A DNA stretch of 64,000 bases, taken from positions 1 through 64,000 of IMG/VR virus record IMGVR_UViG_3300046461_000454; one strand, 5' to 3'. Positions 8,074-15,754 of this stretch are shown piece by piece. Numbering within the stretch: position 1 is the first letter of the stretch; the number at the start of each line of letters is the position of its first letter. The DNA comes from a virus. The notes under the pieces were generated by a model. That model did no database searches. It had not been told where the DNA came from and saw only the letters and a list, made by a program, of their open reading frames with translations. The position numbers and the translations under genes were made by a program.

Positions 8074-8705
8074 TCGAAGTGCGGCAAGCGGCTGTCGCTC
8101 ACCAGACGCTTCGCCGGAGACTGCTGCAGGACAGAGAGGCCAAGAGCAAGGACGTTGGCGAGCTCACGCGTAGGCTCGATGTCCTTGCCAAGGTGAGCGA
8201 GCTGTTCCGGTCCTTGATGGACATGCTCGTCATGGCACATGTCAGGTCGATTGAAATGGTGGTCACGGAGGGCCTGAGAGCAGTCTTTGACGATCAGACG
8301 ATGGTGTTCGAGGCAGAGGTCCAGCAGCGCTACAACAAGGTGGCCATCGATTTCTACCTTCGGCAGGACCACAAGCGCGTGTCGATCAGAGCTCACCCCC
8401 TGGAGGCTTTTGGGGGTGGGCCGAGCAGTGTGGCCTCACTGATTCTGAAAGTCCTAACCATGACCCGCCTAGGAAAATGGCCGCTACTCGTGCTCGATGA
8501 GACTTTGGCGGCCGTCTCGGATGACTACATTGACCAGACCGGGGCATTCCTGAAAGGGCTGGCCGAGAAGACAGGCTTCTCTATTCTCTTGGTCACGCAC
8601 AAGCCTGCGTTCTTGGAGCACGCCAACGTTGCATATCGGGCTACCGAGCGTGTCGGTTCCGAGGGCCTCCCCCATGTGGATCTGCAGAGGTTGGGCAAGT
8701 CATGA
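8037..8705 (+). CDS. SbcC/Rad50-type ATPase, C-terminal half
   Basis: The 222-residue product has the parts missing from the ATPase gene at 3390-4628. Residues 8-60 are a short coiled coil. Then come a degenerate ABC signature AFGGGPSSVASLIL (124-137), Walker B PLLVLDET with Asp154 and Glu155, the D-loop region that follows, and an H-loop His188 in ILLVTHKPAF. There is no Walker A. A complete ATPase site therefore needs the other gene product. ATG 8037 lies within the clamp gene behind AAGGGGG, so it is translated from the same mRNA. The 37-base overlap with the clamp suggests coordinated output. It could also be a stand-alone RecF-like remnant, but the complementarity of motifs argues for a split subunit. 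Confidence 0.85.
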   Translation: MSSDQVRTRDRLIEVRQAAVAHQTLRRRLLQDREAKSKDVGELTRRLDVLAKVSELFRSLMDMLVMAHVRSIEMVVTEGLRAVFDDQTMVFEAEVQQRYNKVAIDFYLRQDHKRVSIRAHPLEAFGGGPSSVASLILKVLTMTRLGKWPLLVLDETLAAVSDDYIDQTGAFLKGLAEKTGFSILLVTHKPAFLEHANVAYRATERVGSEGLPHVDLQRLGKS

Positions 8706-9220
8706 GAACCGAGCTGGAAGTCCAAGACCGAATACGCTACCTGTTGACTCTAGAAGTTGATCGGAGGGTTGCGGAGGCTAGCGCTCGACTCCCGCACCTC
8801 TGTCGTCATAATCGCCGGCACCCCCTGGATGTCCGCAAAGAAGTCGCTGGAGAGGAAAATGAGCAGTACAACCGTATCGCGGGCAAAAGCTTGCCGGTGA
8901 TCGGGTTGTGTATGTTGGGTGCGGAGGACCCTACTTCGTGGCCGGGGACTATTTGTGAGGACCCGATCGATGCGAAGCGTTGTCCATATTTTTCCTCCGT
9001 TCTTAGCAAGGCGCTGCTAGAGGAGCAGTTCAAGGGGGAGCTCCGAGATCTTGAGTGGGTCAGCGCGAACCTACCAGAGGTCTATGGTCTCCTGTGGGCT
9101 CTTGGGTCGGAGATGGTCCCTAGGCTGCCATGGTGGAAGGCGCTTCTTTTTCGCCTACTGCAAATCCGACCCGAGCCCCTTGTTCGCGCCGCCCCGGCCC
9201 TATTACCCCCCGAGGGGTGA
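8702..9220 (+). CDS. Hypothetical protein with four spaced cysteines
   Basis: A 172-residue protein that starts with an ATGA overlap on the preceding ATPase gene. It has four cysteines, Cys34, Cys70, Cys85 and Cys94, in the contexts HLCRHN, IGLCML, GTICEDP and KRCPYF. This spacing suggests a zinc or Fe-S site. The C-terminal third is hydrophobic and Pro-rich (LPWWKALLFRLLQI), perhaps an amphipathic or membrane-touching helix. No family is assigned. Its position between recombination and primase genes suggests a role in DNA metabolism. Confidence 0.7.
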   Translation: MRTELEVQDRIRYLLTLEVDRRVAEASARLPHLCRHNRRHPLDVRKEVAGEENEQYNRIAGKSLPVIGLCMLGAEDPTSWPGTICEDPIDAKRCPYFSSVLSKALLEEQFKGELRDLEWVSANLPEVYGLLWALGSEMVPRLPWWKALLFRLLQIRPEPLVRAAPALLPPEG

Positions 9221-9222
9221 AG

Positions 9223-9756
9223 ATGCTCACCCTATTGTCTGAGATCTTCATTACAGAGAGGCATCGGCTGCGCGCCGGCCAAGTTGGGTACTCGATGCCT
9301 CTCGCTTCCGAGGTTGATGTTCAGGACCGCTCGATTGAGCCTCTCCTGATTACAACGACTCGCGGGACCTTCTTACAGAGCAGGGTGTCGAGCGCGGGCT
9401 ACGCAAGGTACGGCTTTTCGGAGTGTTCCGTGAAACAGGAAGGCACGCTTTTGCAGGAGTTCCATCGGGTGCTGCTCGACAGGACAAACGTGAACGGCTG
9501 GCGCTCTGCAGCCTCTACCGTGGGCGAGGCATTGCGCGTGATGTCGGACCACGGGGTCAAGCCCTATCACCTGGTGGGCGGGCCGTGGCTGGGGGGCGGC
9601 CCGGGTGACGTGAGGGTGTTGGATGGGGGCTTCTCCGATGGGCTCGCGCTGTTGGTGGCTGAGCCCTCCGCGGCTGGGCTCCATACCAGGGTTGGGGACT
9701 ATGTGGGCGTGCTTGCCTATCGTGTGGACCGTTGCTTTGTGGCAGTGGCCCCATGA
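9223..9756 (+). CDS. Hypothetical protein in the replication operon
   Basis: I chose ATG 9223, which follows the upstream stop by two bases and has CGAGGGGTGAAG before it; a longer form could start at 9130. The 177-residue product begins LTLLSEIFITERHRLRAGQ and contains Gly-rich stretches such as VGGPWLGGGPGDVRVLDGG. There are no recognised catalytic motifs. Its stop overlaps the primase start (ATGA), so it is probably co-translated with it. Function unknown. Confidence 0.6.
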   Translation: MLTLLSEIFITERHRLRAGQVGYSMPLASEVDVQDRSIEPLLITTTRGTFLQSRVSSAGYARYGFSECSVKQEGTLLQEFHRVLLDRTNVNGWRSAASTVGEALRVMSDHGVKPYHLVGGPWLGGGPGDVRVLDGGFSDGLALLVAEPSAAGLHTRVGDYVGVLAYRVDRCFVAVAP

Positions 9757-10442
9757 GCTGGATGGATGATTTGGTCGGCTATGCGGTCACTCGGGTTGAC
9801 GATCGGGTCCGAGACGCACTGCTTGACCGCGGAGTTTCTGACTCCCAGATGGCCCAATACGGGATTGGCTATCTGGACAACGAGTTGCCCGAGGGGGTGC
9901 CGGACGAGTTCCGTGCCTGGGCGGCGGGTAAGACCAAGGACGTCCTGCTGTTTCCGCTGACCAATGCACACGGCGAGGTCAAAGGGTTCCAGGTTCGCAA
10001 TGTCGAGCGGGGGAAGTCTGGGTATTCGGACTATCTGCCTGATCTGCATGAGGCTTGTCTATTTGGGCTTGGTCAGGCGGCCAAACCCATGAGCGAGACG
10101 CGTTCAGCGTTCATCGTTGAAGGCGCCTTCGATCTATTTCCGATCCAACGGGCCTTTGCCCCTGTGGTGGCCACGCTGACAGCTCGGGCCAACCCCAGGT
10201 TCGCGAGGCTGCTCAAACGAGTCGTTGACCGCGTTTGGGTTGGGTATGACATGGATGCGGCGGGTCGCCGTGGTTGTGCGGGCTTCGCGCGAGATCACGG
10301 CGGTGAGCTCGAGGTGTATATCGTGTCGTATCCAACACCCGGCAGCGTCAAGGACCCGGGAGACTTGTGGGAAGCATGGGGCGACTCGCGATTCATCCCG
10401 TTCATCCAAGAGCTGACCAGAGCTAAAGACCCCCTCGGGTGA
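9753..10442 (+). CDS. DnaG-type TOPRIM primase core
   Basis: The 229-residue protein (ATG 9753, overlapping the upstream TGA) matches the RNA-polymerase core of DnaG primases. Residues 34-110 resemble the N-terminal subdomain (YGIGYLDNELP, then VLLFPLTNAHGEVKGFQVRN, then CLFGLGQA). The TOPRIM motifs follow: Glu123 in AFIVEGAFD and Asp166-x-Asp168 in VGYDMDAAG. KDPGDLWEAWG is also typical. It lacks the N-terminal zinc-binding domain and any C-terminal helicase or helicase-binding domain, so it is a minimal primase. The zinc domain or helicase may be encoded elsewhere. It would make RNA primers at the phage fork. Confidence 0.85.
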   Translation: MSWMDDLVGYAVTRVDDRVRDALLDRGVSDSQMAQYGIGYLDNELPEGVPDEFRAWAAGKTKDVLLFPLTNAHGEVKGFQVRNVERGKSGYSDYLPDLHEACLFGLGQAAKPMSETRSAFIVEGAFDLFPIQRAFAPVVATLTARANPRFARLLKRVVDRVWVGYDMDAAGRRGCAGFARDHGGELEVYIVSYPTPGSVKDPGDLWEAWGDSRFIPFIQELTRAKDPLG

Positions 10443-10458
10443 AACTAGGAGACTCCAG

Positions 10459-10944
10459 ATGGCTAGAGAATACGGCCCAGCAGAAACGGTAGAAGAGATT
10501 GCGCTTCGTTTGATCCCAACCTATCACCCGGAGCTCGCGACAGCGCGCATTGTCTACATCTTCGTGGACAAGGCCGGTAAGAAGGCGGGGCGGGCGGTGC
10601 TCGGTAAGGCCCGCAAGATATCAGGGGCACTCGAGTTCCTATTGGAGCGGGACTTCTTGCTGGAGGTTGCGCTGGATGGCTGGAACGAGCTCTCCGAGCG
10701 GCAGCGTAATGCGCTCGTAGACCACCTACTCGAATCGTGCACCGGCGTCGAGGATGAGAAGAGTGGCGCAATGAAGTGGGTGATGCGTGAGGCAGACGTC
10801 AAGGAATTCACGTCGATCCTCAACCGGCATGGCGCATGGACGGACGAGCTCTCTGGCATGGTTGAAGTCGCGCAGCGCTTGAACCTTGAGGCTCGCGCAC
10901 AGGAGGTAGTGGAGACGATTGCGCAGACACAGATCCAAGCCTAG
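10459..10944 (+). CDS. Phage metallopeptidase-family protein with degenerate active site
   Basis: The 161-residue protein matches, from memory, the putative phage metallopeptidase family: TYHPELATARIVYIFVDKAG, GKARKIS, FLLEV, then W-NELSERQRNALVDHLLESC. In the family the last stretch is normally of the DHELCHC type, a zinc HExxH-like site. Here His89 is kept, but the expected Glu is Leu90 and the second His is Ser93. The downstream READVKEFTSILNRHG is retained. Protease activity is therefore doubtful, and a binding or regulatory role is more likely. It sits between primase and clamp-loader genes. The family name is recalled and should be checked. Confidence 0.65.
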   Translation: MAREYGPAETVEEIALRLIPTYHPELATARIVYIFVDKAGKKAGRAVLGKARKISGALEFLLERDFLLEVALDGWNELSERQRNALVDHLLESCTGVEDEKSGAMKWVMREADVKEFTSILNRHGAWTDELSGMVEVAQRLNLEARAQEVVETIAQTQIQA

Positions 10945-10961
10945 AAAGGGCCGATTGAACC

Positions 10962-12398
10962 GTGTGGGATATTTTGTATCGGCCACGCAAGTATTCGGAC
11001 GTTCTGGGTCAGGCCGGCAGTGTCCGGCTTCTCAAAACTCGGATCAGTAGGGGTACGGCGTTTGAGACTAGCTACATCTTCGCGGGTGGGTACGGCCAGG
11101 GAAAAACGACCCTGAGCCGTATCCACGCGATGGCGATGATTTGCCAGGATTTGGACAAGGCCGACCCCGAGCCGTGCGGGGCATGCGACAGCTGCAAAGC
11201 TATCCTGCAAGAGCAGTCTGAGGCGTTCACTGAGCGCGACGCCGCAAGCAGCGGATCAACGGACAGCATGCGGAGCTTGGTCGAGGAGCTCCCGTACATG
11301 CTCCCAAACGCCCCGAAGCGGATCTATCTGATCGACGAGTGCCAGCGTATGCACCACGCGGCTCAAGATGTGCTGTTGAAGCCCATCGAAGAAAAGAAGA
11401 TGGTCGCAATGCTCTGCACCACGGAGGCGGAAAAGATCCGTGGTGCGATACGCTCAAGATGTGAGGAGTACACGATCAAGAAGGTGACGCGGGACGACGT
11501 GTTGCCCCGCATGAAGATGGTGCTCAACGAGCAGGGGGTCCAGCACGAGGATGACGCTGTCTTGATCATCATCGATCGGGCCGGGGGGCACGTCCGCAAC
11601 GTGCTCAACAATCTCGAGATGATGGCGCAGCTCGGGCCGATCACCGTAGCAAGTGTCAGAGAGTATCTGAATCTCTCTGTGGTAACCCTGTACTATCAGA
11701 TCCTCCTGAGCCTCGACAACCCGCTCAAGGCCATCGATTTGGTTCGTCAAGCGTGCGAGGCGACGCCCGCAGATGAGGTTGCAGCCGGTCTGGCTGAAGC
11801 AGCCATGAACACCTATCGGATGGCTCATGGCTGGTATGCCGATCTCGCCTACGTCGACAAGACCTTAGCCGAGCAGGTCTACGATAAGTATCAGGACCAC
11901 GTGGTCAGATTCGCCAAGTGGTTTTTGGGGCATCGCAGTGTTACCCGTCTAGCTCTAGAGCTAGACGTTCTGGCTTTCTCTCAGAACGCTAGGAGCTTGC
12001 CCCCGGAGATGGCACCGCCGCCAGTGGTGTTCGCTAGTCAGGTACCTCAAATTGCAGTGGCGCCGCCGCCGTCGCAAGAGACCGTTCCAGAGCGAGCTCC
12101 TGTCGAGTCTTTGCCCCCGGTCGCGCCGAGCTCGCCCCGTAAAAGTACAGGTTCTGGAGCAATGCCGATTGCACCTGTAGGCGCAGAGTTTGGGCTTGGC
12201 TTTCCAGACCCGACGCCCAATTCGGCCATGGAGAAGACGGTATCTGAGCAACAGGCGCCCCGTTCACGCGCCAATCAGGCGCCAGCGCCGGCTCAGTCCA
12301 AGCCACGGGGTAATCACCAGCTCCTGGAGCCAGCCGAGTGGCGAGGAGAGTTAATGCGGTTATATCGAAAAAGAACAGTTTGGAATCCAGATTCTTAG
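10962..12398 (+). CDS. DnaX-like clamp-loader subunit (gamma/tau)
   Basis: The start is GTG 10962, giving MWDILYRPRKYSDVLGQ, the usual DnaX opening. Seen: Walker A GYGQGKTT (43-50); four cysteines Cys61, Cys72, Cys75, Cys78 forming the DnaX zinc module; Walker B region LIDECQRMH; sensor 1 CTTEAEK; and the SRC motif SRCEEY carrying the arginine finger. Clamp loaders open the sliding clamp onto primed DNA. The remaining C-terminal part (from about residue 345) is a Pro/Ala/Ser-rich linker ending in a basic segment. This resembles tau-type tails that bind polymerase or helicase. No delta or delta-prime genes are in the window. It may load the clamp encoded at 6793-8073. Confidence 0.92.
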   Translation: MWDILYRPRKYSDVLGQAGSVRLLKTRISRGTAFETSYIFAGGYGQGKTTLSRIHAMAMICQDLDKADPEPCGACDSCKAILQEQSEAFTERDAASSGSTDSMRSLVEELPYMLPNAPKRIYLIDECQRMHHAAQDVLLKPIEEKKMVAMLCTTEAEKIRGAIRSRCEEYTIKKVTRDDVLPRMKMVLNEQGVQHEDDAVLIIIDRAGGHVRNVLNNLEMMAQLGPITVASVREYLNLSVVTLYYQILLSLDNPLKAIDLVRQACEATPADEVAAGLAEAAMNTYRMAHGWYADLAYVDKTLAEQVYDKYQDHVVRFAKWFLGHRSVTRLALELDVLAFSQNARSLPPEMAPPPVVFASQVPQIAVAPPPSQETVPERAPVESLPPVAPSSPRKSTGSGAMPIAPVGAEFGLGFPDPTPNSAMEKTVSEQQAPRSRANQAPAPAQSKPRGNHQLLEPAEWRGELMRLYRKRTVWNPDS

Positions 12399-12425
12399 GA
12401 TCAGGTGTAGAGCCGATCACTAAGA

Positions 12426-14132
12426 ATGAGTTGTGACATTCAATGGGTGGTCCTTGAACTTACCTCCAAGGCAGAGGGTGCGGACCCGGCAGCAATCGCA
12501 GCCTCGATTCGACACCACATCAGGGATGCTGAGGTTTTCATACCCGCCTCGGTGGTCGAACGCGGACCCATCCGGGAGTTTAAGTATCTGGTAGACGGCT
12601 ACGCGTTCGTTCGCCATAGACATCCGGACCACTGCTATCTGCGGCTAGAAGAAACGAAGTACGTTCAGGCGCCGCTCTATCATGTGACGGGCAATCGGCG
12701 AGAGAAGAAGCTGGCGACGGTCACCAACGGCCAGATCGAGACTCTGCGAGCTCAGATCACGGTCGAGGTGGACCAAGGCATCGAGGTGGGCGATGCGGTG
12801 ACGATCATCTCCGGCCCCTACAAGAATATCAAGGCGACCGTTCGTGAGGAGATCCTCGAGCAAGACTCGGTTGTGGTGCACATCCACCTGAGGTCGACCG
12901 ATCGACTAGTTACGCTGCCAAGAGCTTTCCTTCGGCTGGAGTGTAAGTCGCCGGATACGGCGTATCGGGAACGGGTCCGGCGCATAGGGGCTTGGGTTGA
13001 GTCGGTTCGCAAGGTTTCCCAGTGGCCGGCTAATAAGCTGGACGGGCTGAAGGAGCGGGCGGAGACCGTCTACCGCCTAGATGGCTGGGTTGACCGGAGC
13101 GTGTCTCTGTACCGCTGGTTCAACGCTTTCTACTCGGTACTAGACCTCTCGCTCCTTGTGGAAAAGTCGCGCGCCCTTGGGACCCTGGAGGCGCTGTCAC
13201 ATCGGCTGAACTCGGAACCGGTTACACCTATGGAACAACAAAGCTCGGGATTAAATGTGGTCATTGACGGGACCCAACTGTTCATCCGGTGCTCCGAGGC
13301 GCCGGGGCTCTCGGGTCTGACTGATAGTCAGGGGCAACGCACTGGAGGGGTCGTCGGGTTTCTGCGCAGTGTGGCTGCGTACCGCAAGCGATTTCCTCGG
13401 TGTTCTATCTATATTTGTTGGGATGGTAGCTCTCAACGTCGAAAAGCGATGTTTGTGGGGTACAAGGGTAACCGGATCCCACGGTCCGAGACGCCCTCCT
13501 TTGGCTGGGCTTGGTTACGCGAGGTTCTGCCAATGCTGGGTGTGCATCAAGCCTTCAATGCTGAAGAGGAGGCTGACGACGTGATGGCCGCTCTTGTGCG
13601 AGGCCCGCTTAGTGGTGCGACTAACTTGATCATCACCTCTGATCGAGACCTACTTCAGGTGGTCAACGACTTCACGCATCAGCTGTGCCCGGCCATGGGC
13701 GGCGGCAAAGAGAAGTTGTACGATCCCGCTGCCGTCGAGGCTGAGTATGGGGTCCCGCCGCGCTCGATGGTCCAGCTACGCGCGATCAGTGGGGACACTT
13801 CTGACCATATCCCTGGTGCGCCGGGCTTTGGCTTGAAGACGGCCGCGAAGGCGTTGAAGCCGTACGGAACGGTTAGCAGTCTCTTCAAGTCAAATCTCGC
13901 CGGCTTGAGCAAGACGCAAGCCGTGAGCCTTCGGGCTAGTGAGAAGCAGGTGTTGCTGAACGTAGAGCTCATGTCTCTATGCGACGTCCCATTCAGCCAA
14001 ATCAAACCAAACAAAGATCAAGAGGCCGCCCGCGCACGGATCAAGGCGCTGAACATTCGTCCGGACCCAATCTTGACGGCGTTTTTCGAGGCGTCACGAC
14101 GCACCGAAGCCGTGTCCGACGTGGGCATGTGA
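12426..14132 (+). CDS. NusG-like domain fused to FEN-type 5'-3' exonuclease
   Basis: One uninterrupted 568-residue frame holds two parts. Residues 1-170 look like NusG/RfaH: an NGN domain (WVVLELTSK, then EVFIPASVVERG, then LVDGYAFVRH) and a KOW domain (VGDAVTIISGPYKNIKATV, 121-139). Residues 171-270 are a helical linker. Residues 276-550 are a flap endonuclease: Asp281 in VVIDGTQL, Asp333 in ICWDGS, the EEEADD cluster (380-385), Asp406/Asp408 in TSDRDLL, and Asp457/Asp460 in GDTSDHIPGAPGFGLKT with its helix-three-turn-helix. FEN removes RNA primers and flaps; NusG binds elongating RNA polymerase. An internal ATG at 13230 precedes the FEN part but lacks a clear ribosome site. Confidence 0.85.
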   Translation: MSCDIQWVVLELTSKAEGADPAAIAASIRHHIRDAEVFIPASVVERGPIREFKYLVDGYAFVRHRHPDHCYLRLEETKYVQAPLYHVTGNRREKKLATVTNGQIETLRAQITVEVDQGIEVGDAVTIISGPYKNIKATVREEILEQDSVVVHIHLRSTDRLVTLPRAFLRLECKSPDTAYRERVRRIGAWVESVRKVSQWPANKLDGLKERAETVYRLDGWVDRSVSLYRWFNAFYSVLDLSLLVEKSRALGTLEALSHRLNSEPVTPMEQQSSGLNVVIDGTQLFIRCSEAPGLSGLTDSQGQRTGGVVGFLRSVAAYRKRFPRCSIYICWDGSSQRRKAMFVGYKGNRIPRSETPSFGWAWLREVLPMLGVHQAFNAEEEADDVMAALVRGPLSGATNLIITSDRDLLQVVNDFTHQLCPAMGGGKEKLYDPAAVEAEYGVPPRSMVQLRAISGDTSDHIPGAPGFGLKTAAKALKPYGTVSSLFKSNLAGLSKTQAVSLRASEKQVLLNVELMSLCDVPFSQIKPNKDQEAARARIKALNIRPDPILTAFFEASRRTEAVSDVGM

Positions 14133-14153
14133 TTACCGTTTTGAGGAGGCACC

Positions 14154-14780
14154 ATGTCCAACGGTTATGTGATCCCTGTCGACCCCGCCGAGTTGGCCAA
14201 TCGCTTCGCGGCTCCCGCGGTGCTCTTAGATGACGAGGCGCCGCCCGAGTCGGAGGATGTCTCCGCGTTGTTCTCTAGCGGCGACTATGAGACAAGGATC
14301 GCTCCGCTGTTGGACCGGATCCCTGAGCGCGAAGCCGATTTGATCTACCTGTACTATGTGTGCAAGAAGCGGCAAGCGGACATCGCTGAGATTTTTGATG
14401 TGACGCAAGCGGCGATTAGCTACCGCCTAGACAGGGGGATCCAGCGGCTGAAGTTCTTGCTGGCCATCCCCGCTGTCACGGAAGAGGAGCTGCGCGAAGA
14501 CCTCTGCGAGCTGTTCGAGCAGATCGACGTCGATATCCTGGTCGGCATGTGGCAGACCACCTGTCAGTCGGAGGTTGCCAACAGCCTCCAGCTAACCCAG
14601 GGGCGCGTCCGGCACCGCTTCTTCAAGGCGGTCAGTAAGCTCAAGATCGCGGCGGCGCACAACGAGCTCTTTCGGCCGTACGAAAAGATCTTCACCTCGA
14701 TCTCATCAAAGAAGTTCAACATCCTACGCGCCGTGAGTCTTCCGCAGTGGAGCAATCGCGGCCTCGACCGCTGTCTGTAG
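14154..14780 (+). CDS. Sigma-70 region-4-like protein with two helix-turn-helix units
   Basis: The 208-residue protein starts at ATG 14154 behind TTTGAGGAGG. Residues about 55-100 (LLDRIPEREADLIYLYYV, then RQADIAEIFDVTQAAISYRL) fit sigma region 4, with the recognition helix near TQAAISYRL. A second unit follows at about 125-165 (VDILVGMWQTTCQSEVANS, then LTQGRVRHRFFKAVSKLK), apparently a diverged duplicate. No convincing region 2 is visible, so it is not a complete sigma factor. It may direct host RNA polymerase to phage late promoters or act as a transcription switch. It is the last gene before the structural region. Confidence 0.75.
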   Translation: MSNGYVIPVDPAELANRFAAPAVLLDDEAPPESEDVSALFSSGDYETRIAPLLDRIPEREADLIYLYYVCKKRQADIAEIFDVTQAAISYRLDRGIQRLKFLLAIPAVTEEELREDLCELFEQIDVDILVGMWQTTCQSEVANSLQLTQGRVRHRFFKAVSKLKIAAAHNELFRPYEKIFTSISSKKFNILRAVSLPQWSNRGLDRCL

Positions 14781-14838
14781 ACGTGGGGTGGAGCGAAGCG
14801 CCGCTCGGTCCCTGATTCCTTTTGTATCCTGGGGGTAG

Positions 14839-15747
14839 TTGAGGGCTTCCTTGGCGATCCAATCCCTACTCCGGTTCCAGGACTATCAGTTCGAGGTGTC
14901 GCTTGCGAGCGGGACTTGGCGGTGGACTACGCGTGTGGATGTCTCGAAGGCGCAAGTCCAGACAGAGATCCGGGACGTGATCACGCCGTACGGCTTGCTG
15001 CGGGATTCGATCCCGATCCCCGGCGAAGTCGTGCAGGAGATGGCGGATTCGATCCAGCAGGTTCTCCTGGCGTACCCACCGTCGATCCTGCTCGACCCGG
15101 CTTCGCTGGTCTTTGTGGTTGATGAGGGCCGTGGGGTGTCGGCCTCGGTGCCGATCCGGGTTACGAACAACGGCATCTTGGGGTCACTGCTGAGTATCCA
15201 GGTCACGTCGTCGGCTCCTTACGTGATTGCGATGCCGGCCAACGTGAGCGGGCTGGTTGCCAACGCATCGGGCAGCTTTGACGTGTCCGTTGACAGCACG
15301 TACCTGCTTGCAAGCGGGAGCCCATACACTGCGGGGCTGACTGTGCAGAGTAGCGCGGCTTCTAACAGTCCGCAGTTAATACCTGTCGCGGTGACGGTCA
15401 GACCGAAGGCGACGATCGCCCCGGCGCCCACGGCCCTGTCGTTCTACGTGGGGTTGCCGTTGACTGGAGTCTTTCCGCCAATCCCGTCTCAGCAGATTTC
15501 GCTATTCAACACCGGGCCGTCTACTAGCGTACTCGACTATCAGATTCGCAGCCTGGTGGGTGTACCTTGGCTTGCGAGTGTCTCGCCCGTCTATGGTTCG
15601 ATCAATAGCGGGGGCATGCAGCCTGTTATCGTCGCGGTGGCGCCGCCGACCGGGATGATGTCGGGCGTCTATATGGAGACGCTGAGGATCACCGGGTATA
15701 GCACTAACATGAGCGTGGACGTTGTTGTCACACTCAACATTGCGTGA
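14839..15747 (+). CDS. BACON/Ig-like repeat protein
   Basis: The start is TTG 14839 behind TGGGGGTAG. The 302-residue product has an N-terminal segment of about 75 residues followed by two beta-sandwich repeats. The second is typical of BACON domains: PTALSFYVG, then ISLFNTG, then VPWLASVSPVYGSINSGG, then a closing GVYMETLRITG strand. BACON domains occur in phage and bacterial carbohydrate-binding or adhesion proteins. It could decorate the capsid or bind glycans on host surfaces or mucus. It opens the structural gene region after the sigma-like gene. No signal peptide is seen. Confidence 0.7.
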   Translation: MRASLAIQSLLRFQDYQFEVSLASGTWRWTTRVDVSKAQVQTEIRDVITPYGLLRDSIPIPGEVVQEMADSIQQVLLAYPPSILLDPASLVFVVDEGRGVSASVPIRVTNNGILGSLLSIQVTSSAPYVIAMPANVSGLVANASGSFDVSVDSTYLLASGSPYTAGLTVQSSAASNSPQLIPVAVTVRPKATIAPAPTALSFYVGLPLTGVFPPIPSQQISLFNTGPSTSVLDYQIRSLVGVPWLASVSPVYGSINSGGMQPVIVAVAPPTGMMSGVYMETLRITGYSTNMSVDVVVTLNIA

Positions 15748-15754
15748 GGGGAAG

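Noticed and set aside
13230-14132. Separate FEN gene starting at an internal ATG
   Set aside because: No clear ribosome site precedes this ATG and the frame is continuous with the NusG-like part. It is kept only as an alternative product.
14781-14838. Hairpin GAGCG/CGCTC after the sigma-like gene as a terminator
   Set aside because: Only five base pairs with a six-base loop, and the T-rich stretch is too far downstream.
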